38,738 nucleotides of DNA from Scatosoma sp045124465 (lineage in GTDB: Bacteria; Bacillota; Clostridia; Christensenellales; Borkfalkiaceae): contig JBGVLV010000035.1 of assembly GCA_045124465.1 (NCBI GenBank), positions 1-38,738 on the forward strand, in the 5' to 3' direction. Both the position numbers and the translations under genes were made by a program. The notes beneath the pieces are model-generated. The model was not told where the DNA came from and did no database searches. It worked only from the letters and a program-made list of their open reading frames with translations. This document shows, one piece after another, positions 7,005 through 13,619 of the stretch; the stretch's first letter is position 1; every line of letters begins with the position of its first letter.

Positions 7005-8924
7005 ATGAAAGAAAAGAAAACAACGGAAATCGCAACCAACGTATCCTCGGGCGCGGAAAAGGTAGAGGAAGTCGAAAAGGAACTCCAAACCCGCCGCGAG
7101 GAGAACGGAGAAAAAGCCGTGGACGTGAAAAAGACGGTCAAAAAGTCCTCGCCCGCAAGCAAGTCCGCCGCGCAAAGATCAAGCTCGGAGGAGAAGGTCA
7201 GCGCCAAGAAAATGAACGCGGAAAGCAGTAACGGCAAAGCGGAAAAGGAGAGCGAGGCGGCGAAAGCGCGCGTAGCCGCCGCCTTAAAAAAGAAAGAGGA
7301 ACAGGCAAAGCGCAAGGAAGAAAAGGAAAAGGCGCGCGCGGAAAAAGCCGCCGCCCGTAAAAAGAAATGGGAGGACCGCCTTTCCAAGACCGCGAAAGAA
7401 CGTATGGCGGAGCGCAAAGCGATAGCCGAAAAACGCGCGGCGGAAAAGAAGGCGAAAGCGGAAAAACACGCCGCCGAACGCAAGGCGCTCATCGAGAAAC
7501 GCAAAGCGGAAAAGGAAGAAAAGATCCGCGAACGCGCGCACAGAAAAGCCAACCGCGCGCAGGAAAAACACCGCGCGAAAAACCGTAACGGCAAGGAACG
7601 CGAAAGCCGCGCAAAGGGCTACGGCGGTTGGCTCGCCGCAGTCATCTCGCTCGGCGCGGTCACGCTCGCGCTGACGACCGTCGTCACCATCGGCGCGGTG
7701 GATATGAAACGGACGAAGGACAGCGCGATGTCGGGCTACCGTTCCACGACCTACGAGCTGATCGGGATCATGGAGAACGTAGACAACGACCTCGACAGAG
7801 CGCGCGTATCCGCGTCCTCGGCGCAACAGACGAGAATCCTCACCGATCTTTTGGTGCAGGCTCGGCTCGCCGAACTCGACCTTGAAAAAATGCCCGTCAC
7901 GGCGGAGGCGGACAGAAATCTGACCTCGTTCATCAACCGCGTTGCGTTCGAGAGCGAGAGAATGCTGTCCAAGCTCCGTCACGGCGGCACGCTGTCGGCG
8001 CAGGACGAGGAAGTGCTCGCGCATTTGTACGAGATCAACCATTCCGCGAGAGAACAGCTCGACGAGTTCGCGACCAGAATGACGGATAAGGATATTACGA
8101 GCTACCTCGAAAAGGGCGAGGGCGGTCTGAAAGAAACGCTCGAACGCTTGGAGAACGCTACGCTCGCGGAGAACAAGCTCGGTTCGGAAACGGAGGGGGC
8201 AGGTAAGCAACGAAACGCGGACGCGCCGCCCATGGGCGAGGAGAATGCGACCAAGATCGAGCCGTCCAAAGCGGAAGATCTGTGCGCGAACTATTTCGCG
8301 GAATACAACATCGGCGAATTTCAATGCGTCGGCGAAACGGTAGGTCGGGGCTATACGGCGTATAACGTGCAGGGTCACGATCAAAAGGGTACGTTGCTGT
8401 TTGCGGAAGTGGACTGCGCGAGCGGGGAATTGCTCCGTTTCGACTACTACGAGGATTGCTCGGAAGAGAAGTTCGACGTAGAGAACTCCAAACGTATCGC
8501 GGAAGAGTTCCTGACCAAACTCGGCTATGAGAATATGACCGCGGTACGCGTGCGGGAGAACGGTACGAACGCCGATTTCACGTTCGTGTACAATCTCGAC
8601 GGGGTAGTGGTATATCCGGATATGCTGCGGGTGCAGGTCTGCCGTACGCGGGGTATCGTCACGGCGATGGACGCCACGAAGTACGTGAAGAACCATAAAG
8701 AACGGCAAGAGCCGACGACGAAAGTAACGCTCGGCGAGGCGCGCGAGAAGTTGCATAAGGGTCTGGACGTAGAGTCCTCCCGACTTGCGATCGTAGCGAC
8801 GCCGAAAGGCGAACGCGCGGCATACGAATTCGTATGCGCGTACGGGGAAGAACGTTACGTTATCTACACGGACGCGACGAGCGGCGAAGAACTCGCGATC
8901 GTCAACGTAAAGAACTTGGGTTAA
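7005..8924 (+). CDS. ypeB: Germination protein YpeB with a long charged N-terminal extension
   Basis: 639 aa; Bacillus YpeB is about 450. Residues about 1-205 are an added Lys/Glu/Ala/Arg-rich stretch with many KAEK, RKAEKEEK and RAEKAAARKKK-type heptads, predicted to be a long helix or coiled coil on the cytoplasmic side. A transmembrane helix follows (WLAAVISLGAVTLALTTVV, about 208-229). Next comes the YpeB region (STTYELIGIMENVDNDLDRA onward), and the C-terminus holds repeated PepSY/YPEB-like units (TAYNVQGHDQKGTLLFAEVD, VCRTRGIVTAMDA). AGGAGG precedes the ATG. The gene immediately follows sleB, and the two products depend on each other in spores. The extension is the odd feature; it might tether the protein to nucleic acid or other forespore components. 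Confidence 0.9.
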   Translation: MKEKKTTEIATNVSSGAEKVEEVEKELQTRREENGEKAVDVKKTVKKSSPASKSAAQRSSSEEKVSAKKMNAESSNGKAEKESEAAKARVAAALKKKEEQAKRKEEKEKARAEKAAARKKKWEDRLSKTAKERMAERKAIAEKRAAEKKAKAEKHAAERKALIEKRKAEKEEKIRERAHRKANRAQEKHRAKNRNGKERESRAKGYGGWLAAVISLGAVTLALTTVVTIGAVDMKRTKDSAMSGYRSTTYELIGIMENVDNDLDRARVSASSAQQTRILTDLLVQARLAELDLEKMPVTAEADRNLTSFINRVAFESERMLSKLRHGGTLSAQDEEVLAHLYEINHSAREQLDEFATRMTDKDITSYLEKGEGGLKETLERLENATLAENKLGSETEGAGKQRNADAPPMGEENATKIEPSKAEDLCANYFAEYNIGEFQCVGETVGRGYTAYNVQGHDQKGTLLFAEVDCASGELLRFDYYEDCSEEKFDVENSKRIAEEFLTKLGYENMTAVRVRENGTNADFTFVYNLDGVVVYPDMLRVQVCRTRGIVTAMDATKYVKNHKERQEPTTKVTLGEAREKLHKGLDVESSRLAIVATPKGERAAYEFVCAYGEERYVIYTDATSGEELAIVNVKNLG

Positions 8925-8996
8925 GCCGAAACGGTTTACCCGAAAAAGAAGAAACGGGGCTATGTGCTCTTTCCTTAGGGATTTTTTAGGAACTAT

Positions 8997-9028
8997 AAAA
9001 GGATAGCAAAATTTTTTGCTATCCTTTT
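8997..9028. terminator. Hairpin of cassette A left end (bidirectional terminator)
   Basis: AAAAGGATAGC (8997-9007) pairs with GCTATCCTTTT (9018-9028). In cassette B the stem reads GAGTAGC/GCTACTC, so both arms changed together. Confidence 0.7.
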
Positions 9029-9135
9029 CTTTTTGCTTTACAAAACACACGACTTTCATTTGAAAGTATAGTGTGCTACACTTTTGGAAATTTTCCCACA
9101 AAGACTATCAACTCGATAAATTGGAATTTGACAGT

Positions 9136-9786
9136 TTATTTAACTGCTTTTACCGTATATGTTGCTCCCCAATTATTTAAGACCTCTACGGATGCAAATC
9201 CCGCTTCAACAAGAGCTTCAAGCTCGTGTTTCACGGTAAGCGGTGTATCGTAATGGTAGAACTCATCATCGGTAATGCCTTGTTCTGCTTTCAATGCTAA
9301 CAAATTCCGTCTGTGCATCTGTTCTTCTTCGTCGGACAATGAAAAATAATCCGTTAAGATAAAATATCCCTTATTCTTCAATGCTGTATGCAATTTAGAA
9401 TACAAGCCCACCTTTTCTTCTTTCGTGAAATGGTGCAAGCTTTCCACCGATACAGCGGCATCAAACACATTCTCACCAAGCGGCACATCAAAATACGAGC
9501 CAAGTACCAAGGTTATATCCTTGCCCACGAATTTTCGTTTAAGTTCGGCTAACATTCCTTGTGACAAGTCGATGCCTGTAACCTTTGCCGATGGGTTAAG
9601 CGTATAGTATTCTTGCAGTTCCAATCCCGTGCCACAGCCCAAATCAAGCACGTGGCAGTTTTCAGCGGTTGGCAATTGCTTTGCTGTAAAGGGATAGAAT
9701 TCGTTTGCGGATTCGATGTTGGTCATCATATGCTCATCGTATCCGTCAAGTCTTGCCTCAAAGAAATCACTCATTTTTTCAAGCAT
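9136..9786 (-). CDS. Class I SAM-dependent methyltransferase (cassette cargo)
   Basis: 216 aa, start at 9786 chosen by AGGAGG 6 nt upstream. Motif I is VLDLGCGTGLELQEY, the acidic end of beta-2 is VTGIDLSQGML, and a motif IV-like segment is FDAAVSVESLHHF. These are the marks of a Rossmann-fold class I methyltransferase of the Methyltransf_11/25 type. The substrate cannot be told; small-molecule methyltransferases of this shape are the usual guess. The gene is more AT-rich than its neighbours and sits in cassette A, transcribed from the promoter at 9825-9853 toward the hairpin at 8997. Confidence 0.85.
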   Translation of the reverse strand: MLEKMSDFFEARLDGYDEHMMTNIESANEFYPFTAKQLPTAENCHVLDLGCGTGLELQEYYTLNPSAKVTGIDLSQGMLAELKRKFVGKDITLVLGSYFDVPLGENVFDAAVSVESLHHFTKEEKVGLYSKLHTALKNKGYFILTDYFSLSDEEEQMHRRNLLALKAEQGITDDEFYHYDTPLTVKHELEALVEAGFASVEVLNNWGATYTVKAVK

Positions 9787-9824
9787 ACATAACCTCCTAC
9801 AAATTCTTATTTATCGGTGAGTTT

Positions 9825-9853
9825 ATTGTACCACAAATTAATATTTTATGCAA
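9825..9853 (-). promoter_or_regulatory. Promoter of cassette A cargo
   Basis: TTGCAT, 17-bp spacer, TACAAT on the minus strand. The following leader (AATAAACTCACCGATAAATA) is shared with cassette B. Confidence 0.65.
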
Positions 9854-9873
9854 CTTGTTATGCGTGGCAAAAG

Positions 9874-9902
9874 AAAACTCGACTTTTGATAAGTCGAGTT
9901 TT
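9874..9902. terminator. Hairpin of cassette A right end
   Basis: AAAACTCGACTT pairs with AAGTCGAGTTTT (12 bp, 5-nt loop), A-tract before and T-tract after, so it can terminate in both directions and insulate the cargo. Confidence 0.65.
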
Positions 9903-9989
9903 ATAAATTATTCAATTTAAATCCCTATGAGTGGCACGCATACACAACTCCGTTTCTTTTTTATAATATATAGGAAGAAAACACGCAAC

Positions 9990-10014
9990 AAAAAAACTCC
10001 CTCAACGAGGGAGC
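9990..10014 (-). terminator. Terminator of the Rho_N-like gene within a repeat
   Basis: CTCCCTC (9997-10003) pairs with GAGGGAG (10007-10013); on the minus strand a run of T follows. The segment to about 10,040 resembles the repeat at 38,427-38,470 in reverse orientation. Confidence 0.6.
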
Positions 10015-10031
10015 TATCGCCATACGGCGAT

Positions 10032-10475
10032 TTAAGGAGTAGTGGGTACTTGTAAACTGTTCAAAAAATCGTTGAAAAGCTTTCTTTGCTCTTCGGTCAG
10101 AGCGGCAATGTGGTCGATCGGCTCTGCGGAAACGGGCGGTTCGGGGATTTTTTCCTCGACGGGTTCGGGAACTTCTTCCTCTTTCAGCTCGATTTGAATT
10201 TCCCCGTACAGATATTGCCGTTTGAAAAGCTCGATCGTTTCGAGAATATCCGGTTCGAAAACGTTGCTCTTAATGGGCGCGCCGCGGGCGTTCCTTTGCG
10301 GAACGAACTCCCCGCAAAGCACGCCGATAATGTCTTGGATCAGCTCGCTTTTTTTCTTCGCCGTCGGATCGACCAACGAAAGCGACCGACCGTAAGCGCG
10401 CAACGAGAACAACCCCCGCGTATTAAGATAACGCTCGCAAGCAAGTTTAAACTCTAATACGTTTTTCTCGTCCAT
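10032..10475 (-). CDS. Rho N-terminal-domain-like protein, 147 aa
   Basis: Start at 10475, chosen by GAGGG 8 nt upstream; an upstream ATG at 10502 has no ribosome binding site and falls right after a terminator-like U-run. Residues about 15-50 (RGLFSLRAYGRSLSLVDPTAKKKSELIQDIIGVL, split by eye) match the SAP-like helix-turn-helix of the Rho termination factor N-terminus. A central helical segment (ILETIELFKRQYLYGE) is followed by a Pro/Glu linker and a C-terminal helix. There is no ATPase part, so it is not Rho itself. The last codons and stop lie at the edge of an interspersed repeat. Function unknown; nucleic-acid binding is likely. Confidence 0.6.
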   Translation of the reverse strand: MDEKNVLEFKLACERYLNTRGLFSLRAYGRSLSLVDPTAKKKSELIQDIIGVLCGEFVPQRNARGAPIKSNVFEPDILETIELFKRQYLYGEIQIELKEEEVPEPVEEKIPEPPVSAEPIDHIAALTEEQRKLFNDFLNSLQVPTTP

Positions 10476-10502
10476 ATCTTTTCCCTCGTGTTCAAAATCC
10501 AT

Positions 10503-10661
10503 AAAAAAGTGCCGCCCTCTTGCGAGAACGGCATTGTAAGCTATACCACTCGCAAAGGTTGTCACACCAATTTTTGACAAAAGGAATTTTGTAAAAGCGA
10601 TTTGATATAGTCCTACCGAAACTATATCCCTTTGTCAAAAAAATTATTCAATTGATGTGAC
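10503..10661 (-). ncRNA. Structured leader or small RNA ahead of the Rho_N-like gene
   Basis: From the predicted start (about 10,661) the minus-strand RNA folds into one long interrupted hairpin. P1 is 13 bp (10651-10663 with 10559-10571, one G-U). P2 is about 13 bp around UUUUUGACAAAGG (10627-10641 with 10571-10585). P3 is 7 bp, GAUAUAG/CUAUAUC (10622-10628 with 10604-10610). A separate 10-bp hairpin with a GCAA tetraloop (10510-10533) and six U (10503-10508) follows, which is a Rho-independent terminator. The RNA would be about 159 nt: a terminated small RNA, an attenuator or a riboswitch. I recognise no known class. A DNA-level palindromic insertion is the alternative. Confidence 0.5.
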
Positions 10662-10667
10662 AAGTCT

Positions 10668-10696
10668 ATTATAGGCAATTTTTCGAAAAAAGTCAA
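10668..10696 (-). promoter_or_regulatory. Promoter of the structured RNA and Rho_N-like gene
   Basis: TTGACT, 17-bp spacer, TATAAT on the minus strand. Confidence 0.75.
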
Positions 10697-10742
10697 TACT
10701 TTTCGTTAACAAATCTTTCCGTAATTTTTTTCGCAAAATCTC

Positions 10743-10771
10743 TTGACGGATTTGATAAGCTATGGTATAAT
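10743..10771 (+). promoter_or_regulatory. Promoter of the Fur-family gene
   Basis: TTGACG (10743-10748), 17-bp spacer, TATAAT (10766-10771). No clear Fur or PerR box could be identified. Confidence 0.75.
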
Positions 10772-10822
10772 ATAATCAGTATTCAATCTCAATAACAAGC
10801 AAAGAAAGGAGGAGAGAGCGGT

Positions 10823-11215
10823 ATGCAAGAGCGGCAGACAAAACAAAAACAGATCATATACGGAGCGTTGCAAGCGCTTGATCATCCGACGGCGACGGAG
10901 GTATACGGTCAGGTGCACGAGAATTATCCGACGGTATCGCGGGCGACGGTGTTTCGGGTTTTGAGCGGATTTGCGGCGAGCGGTCAGGCGTTGGAGCTGA
11001 GGTTTGCGGGCAGCGAAGTGCGGTACGACTATAACACGCGGGCGCATTGTCACGCGCGGTGCGTGTGTTGCGGTCGGGTAGCGGACGTTGTGACGGAGGC
11101 GGGGAAAGCTATGGCGAAGATGAGCGCGGTCGCGTGTAACGATTTCGAGATCGAGGGTTGCGCGATCGAGTTTTACGGCAGGTGTAAAGACTGTAAAGCG
11201 GATATGCGGGCGTGA
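10823..11215 (+). CDS. Fur/PerR-family transcriptional regulator
   Basis: 130 aa, AAGGAGGAG before the ATG. The N-terminal winged helix shows ALDHPTATEVYGQVHENYP and SRATVFRVLSGFAASGQ, the typical Fur-family DNA-binding helix. The C-terminal dimerisation part has the HCHARC segment and two CxxC pairs (CVCC and CKDC) that hold the structural zinc. The regulatory metal site resembles PerR or Fur, but which of Fur, PerR or Zur cannot be told without more residues in context. Such regulators control iron uptake or peroxide defence; a rubrerythrin gene lies 6 kb away. It reads toward tRNA-Gly and is the last host gene before the integrated element. Confidence 0.88.
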   Translation: MQERQTKQKQIIYGALQALDHPTATEVYGQVHENYPTVSRATVFRVLSGFAASGQALELRFAGSEVRYDYNTRAHCHARCVCCGRVADVVTEAGKAMAKMSAVACNDFEIEGCAIEFYGRCKDCKADMRA

Positions 11216-11259
11216 AAGCGAAAAGTTTTCCGCGTTTATGGAAAAGCGAGAAAAAATCG

Positions 11260-11288
11260 TTGACATTTACGCGGAAAACGGTTATAAT
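11260..11288 (+). promoter_or_regulatory. Promoter of tRNA-Gly
   Basis: TTGACA (11260-11265), 17-bp spacer, TATAAT (11283-11288); full consensus, as usual for tRNA genes. Confidence 0.85.
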
Positions 11289-11310
11289 AGGGACGTTAAA
11301 AGAAAAAAGC

Positions 11311-11385
11311 GCAGGTGTCGCCTAGCGGTATGGCGGCAGCTTCCCAAGCTGTTCCCGGCGAGTTCGACTCTCGTCACCTGCTCCA
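11311..11385 (+). tRNA. tRNA-Gly (anticodon CCC)
   Basis: 75 nt with encoded CCA. Acceptor stem GCAGGTG (11311-11317) pairs with CACCTGC (11375-11381), discriminator T, CCA at 11383-11385. The anticodon loop is TTCCCAA, giving CCC; the T-arm contains GTTCGACTC. The 3' end is the insertion site of the element: the last 12 bases plus one are repeated at 21,071-21,083. The gene itself stays intact, while its original terminator now lies beyond the element (21,092-21,138). Confidence 0.93.
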
Positions 11386-11386
11386 A
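11374..11386. repeat. attL: 13-bp direct repeat in the tRNA-Gly 3' end
   Basis: TCACCTGCTCCAA is found here and at 21,071-21,083. Ten bases inside, GCACACTTCCAC follows, and the right end holds its inverse copy (GTGGAAGTGTGC, 21,043-21,054), so the ends also carry subterminal inverted repeats. Confidence 0.8.
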
Positions 11387-11952
11387 CCAAGCACACTTCC
11401 ACCACCTTGAATTGTAAGGGGTATGGAAGTGTGTTTTGCTTTTTATCCCCATTTTCCCCTGTATTATTAGTGGTAGCCGTAAACGCCATAAGAAATCCTA
11501 TCGTGTTTCGGGCTAAAATCGGGCAAACACCACCTTTGCGTGAAAATCGCTACCCTGAACATTAAGGGTTTTATCCTAAACGATACCTATTTCGTAAGAA
11601 GTGGGGAAATCGGGGAAGACGGGAAAATCCACTCTAAACCTAAAAGTTTAAAGTTTTATGCCTACCTGCCCGAAAATAAACGGGGAAGTCGGGGAAATCG
11701 GGGAAGCCCTATCAAAAAGTCAAATCCCCACCTTCCCCACTTTCCCCGATTGAAACAGGATAGGCAAGCAAGGACTGCCCCCGAAAGGGGGAACTGCCCG
11801 AACGGGCAACAGGGTTAGATTTCCATAAAAAATCGTCTCGGGGGGTGGGCGGGACGGAACAGCCCCTTTCTCGAAAAATCACAAAAAATCACGCGCTCAC
11901 GGCAGTTTTGTCGTGGGCGTTTATCATTTCACAAAAACAAGGAGAATCAACA
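11387..11952. other. Left arm of the element without a supported gene
   Basis: Contains a hairpin of CACACTTCCA with TGGAAGTGTG (11,393-11,402 and 11,426-11,435), then GGGGAAG-rich direct and inverted repeats (11,600-11,750) on both strands. An open frame at 11,540-11,818 has no ribosome binding site and low-complexity content, and is not called. Confidence 0.5.
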
Positions 11953-12465
11953 ATGAAAACAACGAATATTTACTATATCATCGACACTTCGGTTAAGACA
12001 CGCGGAATCGTGGCAAACCGTATTAAGCAAAACATAACAAAAGTGGCACGGGCATTAGAGTTTTGCCCCTACAAGACGAAGTTGCATATTATCGGCTACA
12101 ACGATAAAGCGTTCTTTGTTCATCCGTTCAACGCGTACCTGCCCCACGGAAACCCCGATTTTGGCGAAGGTTTGAAGATGTTGGAAAACGTAATGACCTA
12201 CGGCAATAAATACCCCACGGCGAAGACTCGTTCGGTGTTTATATGGCATACTGCGGATAATGTGTTGGAAGGTTGGCAATCGCCCCTTGAAAGACTATTC
12301 CACAAGAAAGAGTTTGCCTTTGGCTTGCGCTACGTGGTGTATTACGGCAACCCCGACAAGTACACGAAACAGGCGTATTATCGCTTTGCGGAAGCTCCCG
12401 ACAAAATCTTACGGCACTTCTCGGAAGGTCGCTTATGTAGCCTTGTACGCACGATTCAAAGGTAA
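11953..12465 (+). CDS. VWA-like protein of the mobile element, 170 aa
   Basis: ATG at 11953 with AAGGAGAATC upstream. The start KTTNIYYIIDTSVKTRG resembles the first strand and metal-site loop (DxSxS) of von Willebrand A domains, though the second Ser is replaced by Lys. Later segments (KLHIIGYNDKAFFVHPF, RSVFIWHTADNVLEGW) fit alternating strands and helices of that fold. Similar tellurite-resistance TerY-like or phage VWA proteins are the closest guess. CGG is used twice as an ordinary Arg codon (VAR-A, ILR-H), unlike in the inner operon downstream. The stop is followed at once by cassette B. Confidence 0.55.
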   Translation: MKTTNIYYIIDTSVKTRGIVANRIKQNITKVARALEFCPYKTKLHIIGYNDKAFFVHPFNAYLPHGNPDFGEGLKMLENVMTYGNKYPTAKTRSVFIWHTADNVLEGWQSPLERLFHKKEFAFGLRYVVYYGNPDKYTKQAYYRFAEAPDKILRHFSEGRLCSLVRTIQR

Positions 12466-12519
12466 AAGAAAAAAGATTTGGAAAAAGGGCGTGCCACTTA
12501 GGGATTTTTTAGACGTTAT

Positions 12520-12550
12520 AAAAGAGTAGCAAAATTTTTGCTACTCTTTT
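12520..12550. terminator. Hairpin of cassette B left end
   Basis: AAAAGAGTAGC (12520-12530) pairs with GCTACTCTTTT (12540-12550); T-rich on both sides. It covaries with 8997-9028 of cassette A. Confidence 0.7.
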
Positions 12551-12648
12551 CTTTTTTGCTTTGCAAAACACACGACTTTGCTTGCAAAGTATAGTGTGCT
12601 ACACTTTTAAATTTTTCCACAAGGATAACTGTTCGACAAATTGGAAGT

Positions 12649-13101
12649 TCACTTGTAATTATAAATTATCTCGCCTGCTTTGTATTCAAATTTTTTCGAT
12701 ATTTCAACGCAATAAGACGATATAATAATATCTTCTGTTACGGGATCGTTTTCTCCTATTTTCTCACGTTCAAACAAGGGATATAGTACGCCTTCTTTTT
12801 CTCTCAGCTCTACGAATTCCATTTGGTCAGTAGAACAACTCTGAACGATAAACACAAGCAAATTGTTGTTCTCAAAGAAACCTTTGGTATAATCAAGATT
12901 AAATCGATAATCTGAATAGGTTTCATAATCCGTAATCAATTCAACTGTATCTGCTTCAAAAATCAAATCATCATAATATGTCGTAAATGTCTTTGCTTCC
13001 ATATTCGTTGCGTGATAATCTTTATACTTATCTATTCTGCAAGCTGTAAGGCAGAACAAAAGGGTTATTAAGGCTAAAATTAACGATAGTGTTTTTTTCA
13101 T
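12649..13101 (-). CDS. Small lipoprotein (cassette cargo), 150 aa
   Basis: Start at 13101 with GAGGAGG upstream. Lipoprotein signal peptide LSLILALITLLFCLTAC with lipobox LTAC (Cys21). The mature part is acidic and Tyr-rich (TFTTYYDDLIFEADTVELI, FFENNNLLVFIVQS) and resembles small cell-surface lipoproteins with an alpha/beta fold; I cannot name the family. It is AT-rich relative to the host. It is expressed from a full-consensus promoter inside the shared right flank. Confidence 0.7.
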   Translation of the reverse strand: MKKTLSLILALITLLFCLTACRIDKYKDYHATNMEAKTFTTYYDDLIFEADTVELITDYETYSDYRFNLDYTKGFFENNNLLVFIVQSCSTDQMEFVELREKEGVLYPLFEREKIGENDPVTEDIIISSYCVEISKKFEYKAGEIIYNYK

Positions 13102-13143
13102 TGTGTTGACCTCCTCATCAAATTCTTATTTATCGGTGCGTTT

Positions 13144-13172
13144 ATTATATCAAAAAAACAATAAAATGTCAA
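13144..13172 (-). promoter_or_regulatory. Consensus promoter of cassette B cargo
   Basis: TTGACA, 17-bp spacer, TATAAT on the minus strand, followed by the leader AATAAACGCACCGATAAATA shared with cassette A. Confidence 0.85.
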
Positions 13173-13322
13173 GTCGTTTTGTGTGGGCAAAAGAAAACTC
13201 GACTTGTTAAAAGCCGAGTTTAATAAAAATCCCTATGGAAATAGCGATAACTCCGAATCCTTTTTTCTTACTTCAATTCCAAGAAACCCATTTCAAAAGC
13301 GGAAGGGAATAAAAAGTAAAAC

Positions 13323-13358
13323 GCCCTGTGGAAATCTCTATCCGCAGGGCTTATTTTT
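13323..13358 (+). terminator. Terminator upstream of the iteron region
   Basis: GCCCTGTGGA pairs with TCCGCAGGGC (10 bp, one G-U, 8-nt loop), then TTATTTTT. It isolates the following operon from the left. Confidence 0.65.
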
Positions 13359-13442
13359 ACTGAAAAATACCATTTAACATCCATATATTATAACATTGGT
13401 GGTAAATGATACATACAAGCAAAGTACACGCCGTATGTATTC

Positions 13443-13567
13443 CCATTTAACTATTACATGGCGCAATGTAACTGTTAAATGGTACTGCCATTTAACTATT
13501 AAATGGTGGGCAACTATTAAATGGGTGCTACCATTTAACAACTAAATACAAACGACTATTAAATGGG
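13443..13567. repeat. Iteron-like array (CCATTTAACTATTAAATGG units)
   Basis: Near-palindromic units and half units: 13443-13461, 13470-13482, 13488-13506, 13512-13524, 13530-13547 and 13554-13567, with an outlier at 13,370-13,378. The 19-bp unit at 13488 is almost self-complementary. Units are about 20 bp apart, so they lie on one helix face. This suits either a replication origin bound by an element-encoded initiator or a cooperative repressor site for the operon starting at 13,620. Confidence 0.65.
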
Positions 13568-13619
13568 GCTAACGTGTAAAAACGTTAGTCCTTTTACTAT
13601 GTCCCCAAGGAGAAAATCT

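Larger units (their letters stand above)
8975..9929. mobile_element. Cassette A: cargo methyltransferase between shared ends, no transposase
   Basis: The flanks of the methyltransferase gene match those of cassette B (12,498-13,237) although the cargo does not. Left flank: TTAGGGATTTTTTAG, a terminator-like hairpin, and a segment with CACACGACTTT and AGTGTGCTACACTTTT. Right flank: the cargo promoter and leader, a hairpin around CTCGACTT/AAGTCGAG, and AAATCCCTATG. TAGGGATTT (left) and AAATCCCTA (right) form a 9-bp terminal inverted repeat; outside it, the left end of B and the right end of A also match inversely over GTGGCACGC. This looks like a non-autonomous mobile cassette. Confidence 0.6.
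12498..13237. mobile_element. Cassette B: cargo lipoprotein between the same shared ends
   Basis: Flanks align with cassette A: TTAGGGATTTTTTAG, the hairpin, CACACGACTTTG, TATAGTGTGCTACACTTTT, TTCCACAA and AAATTGGAA on the left; CAAATTCTTATTTATCGGTG, GGCAAAAGAAAACTCGACTT and AAATCCCTATG on the right. The cargo differs entirely. Terminal inverted repeat TAGGGATTT/AAATCCCTA. It sits within the tRNA-Gly element, just after the VWA-like gene, so it is nested or was picked up separately. Confidence 0.6.

Noticed and set aside
7284..9101. A 605-codon open frame opposite ypeB
   Set aside because: Antisense shadow rich in Phe, Arg and Leu; ypeB on the other strand has clear family motifs.
10750..10800. 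A PerR or Fur box at the Fur-family promoter
   Set aside because: No segment matches the 15-bp or 19-bp consensus well enough.
11540..11818. 92-codon open frame in the left arm of the element
   Set aside because: No ribosome binding site and low-complexity GGGGAAG repeats; not protein-like.
12430..12529. A +1 shift at AGG TAA at the end of the VWA-like gene would add KRKKIWKKGVPLRDFLDVI to the protein
   Set aside because: AGG is used as a normal Arg codon elsewhere in the element, and the added part lies in cassette B's left end, whose hairpin covaries with cassette A as noncoding structure.
13443..13567. CRISPR array
   Set aside because: The repeats are near-palindromic, lie about 20 bp apart without unique 30-40-bp spacers, and no cas genes are present.
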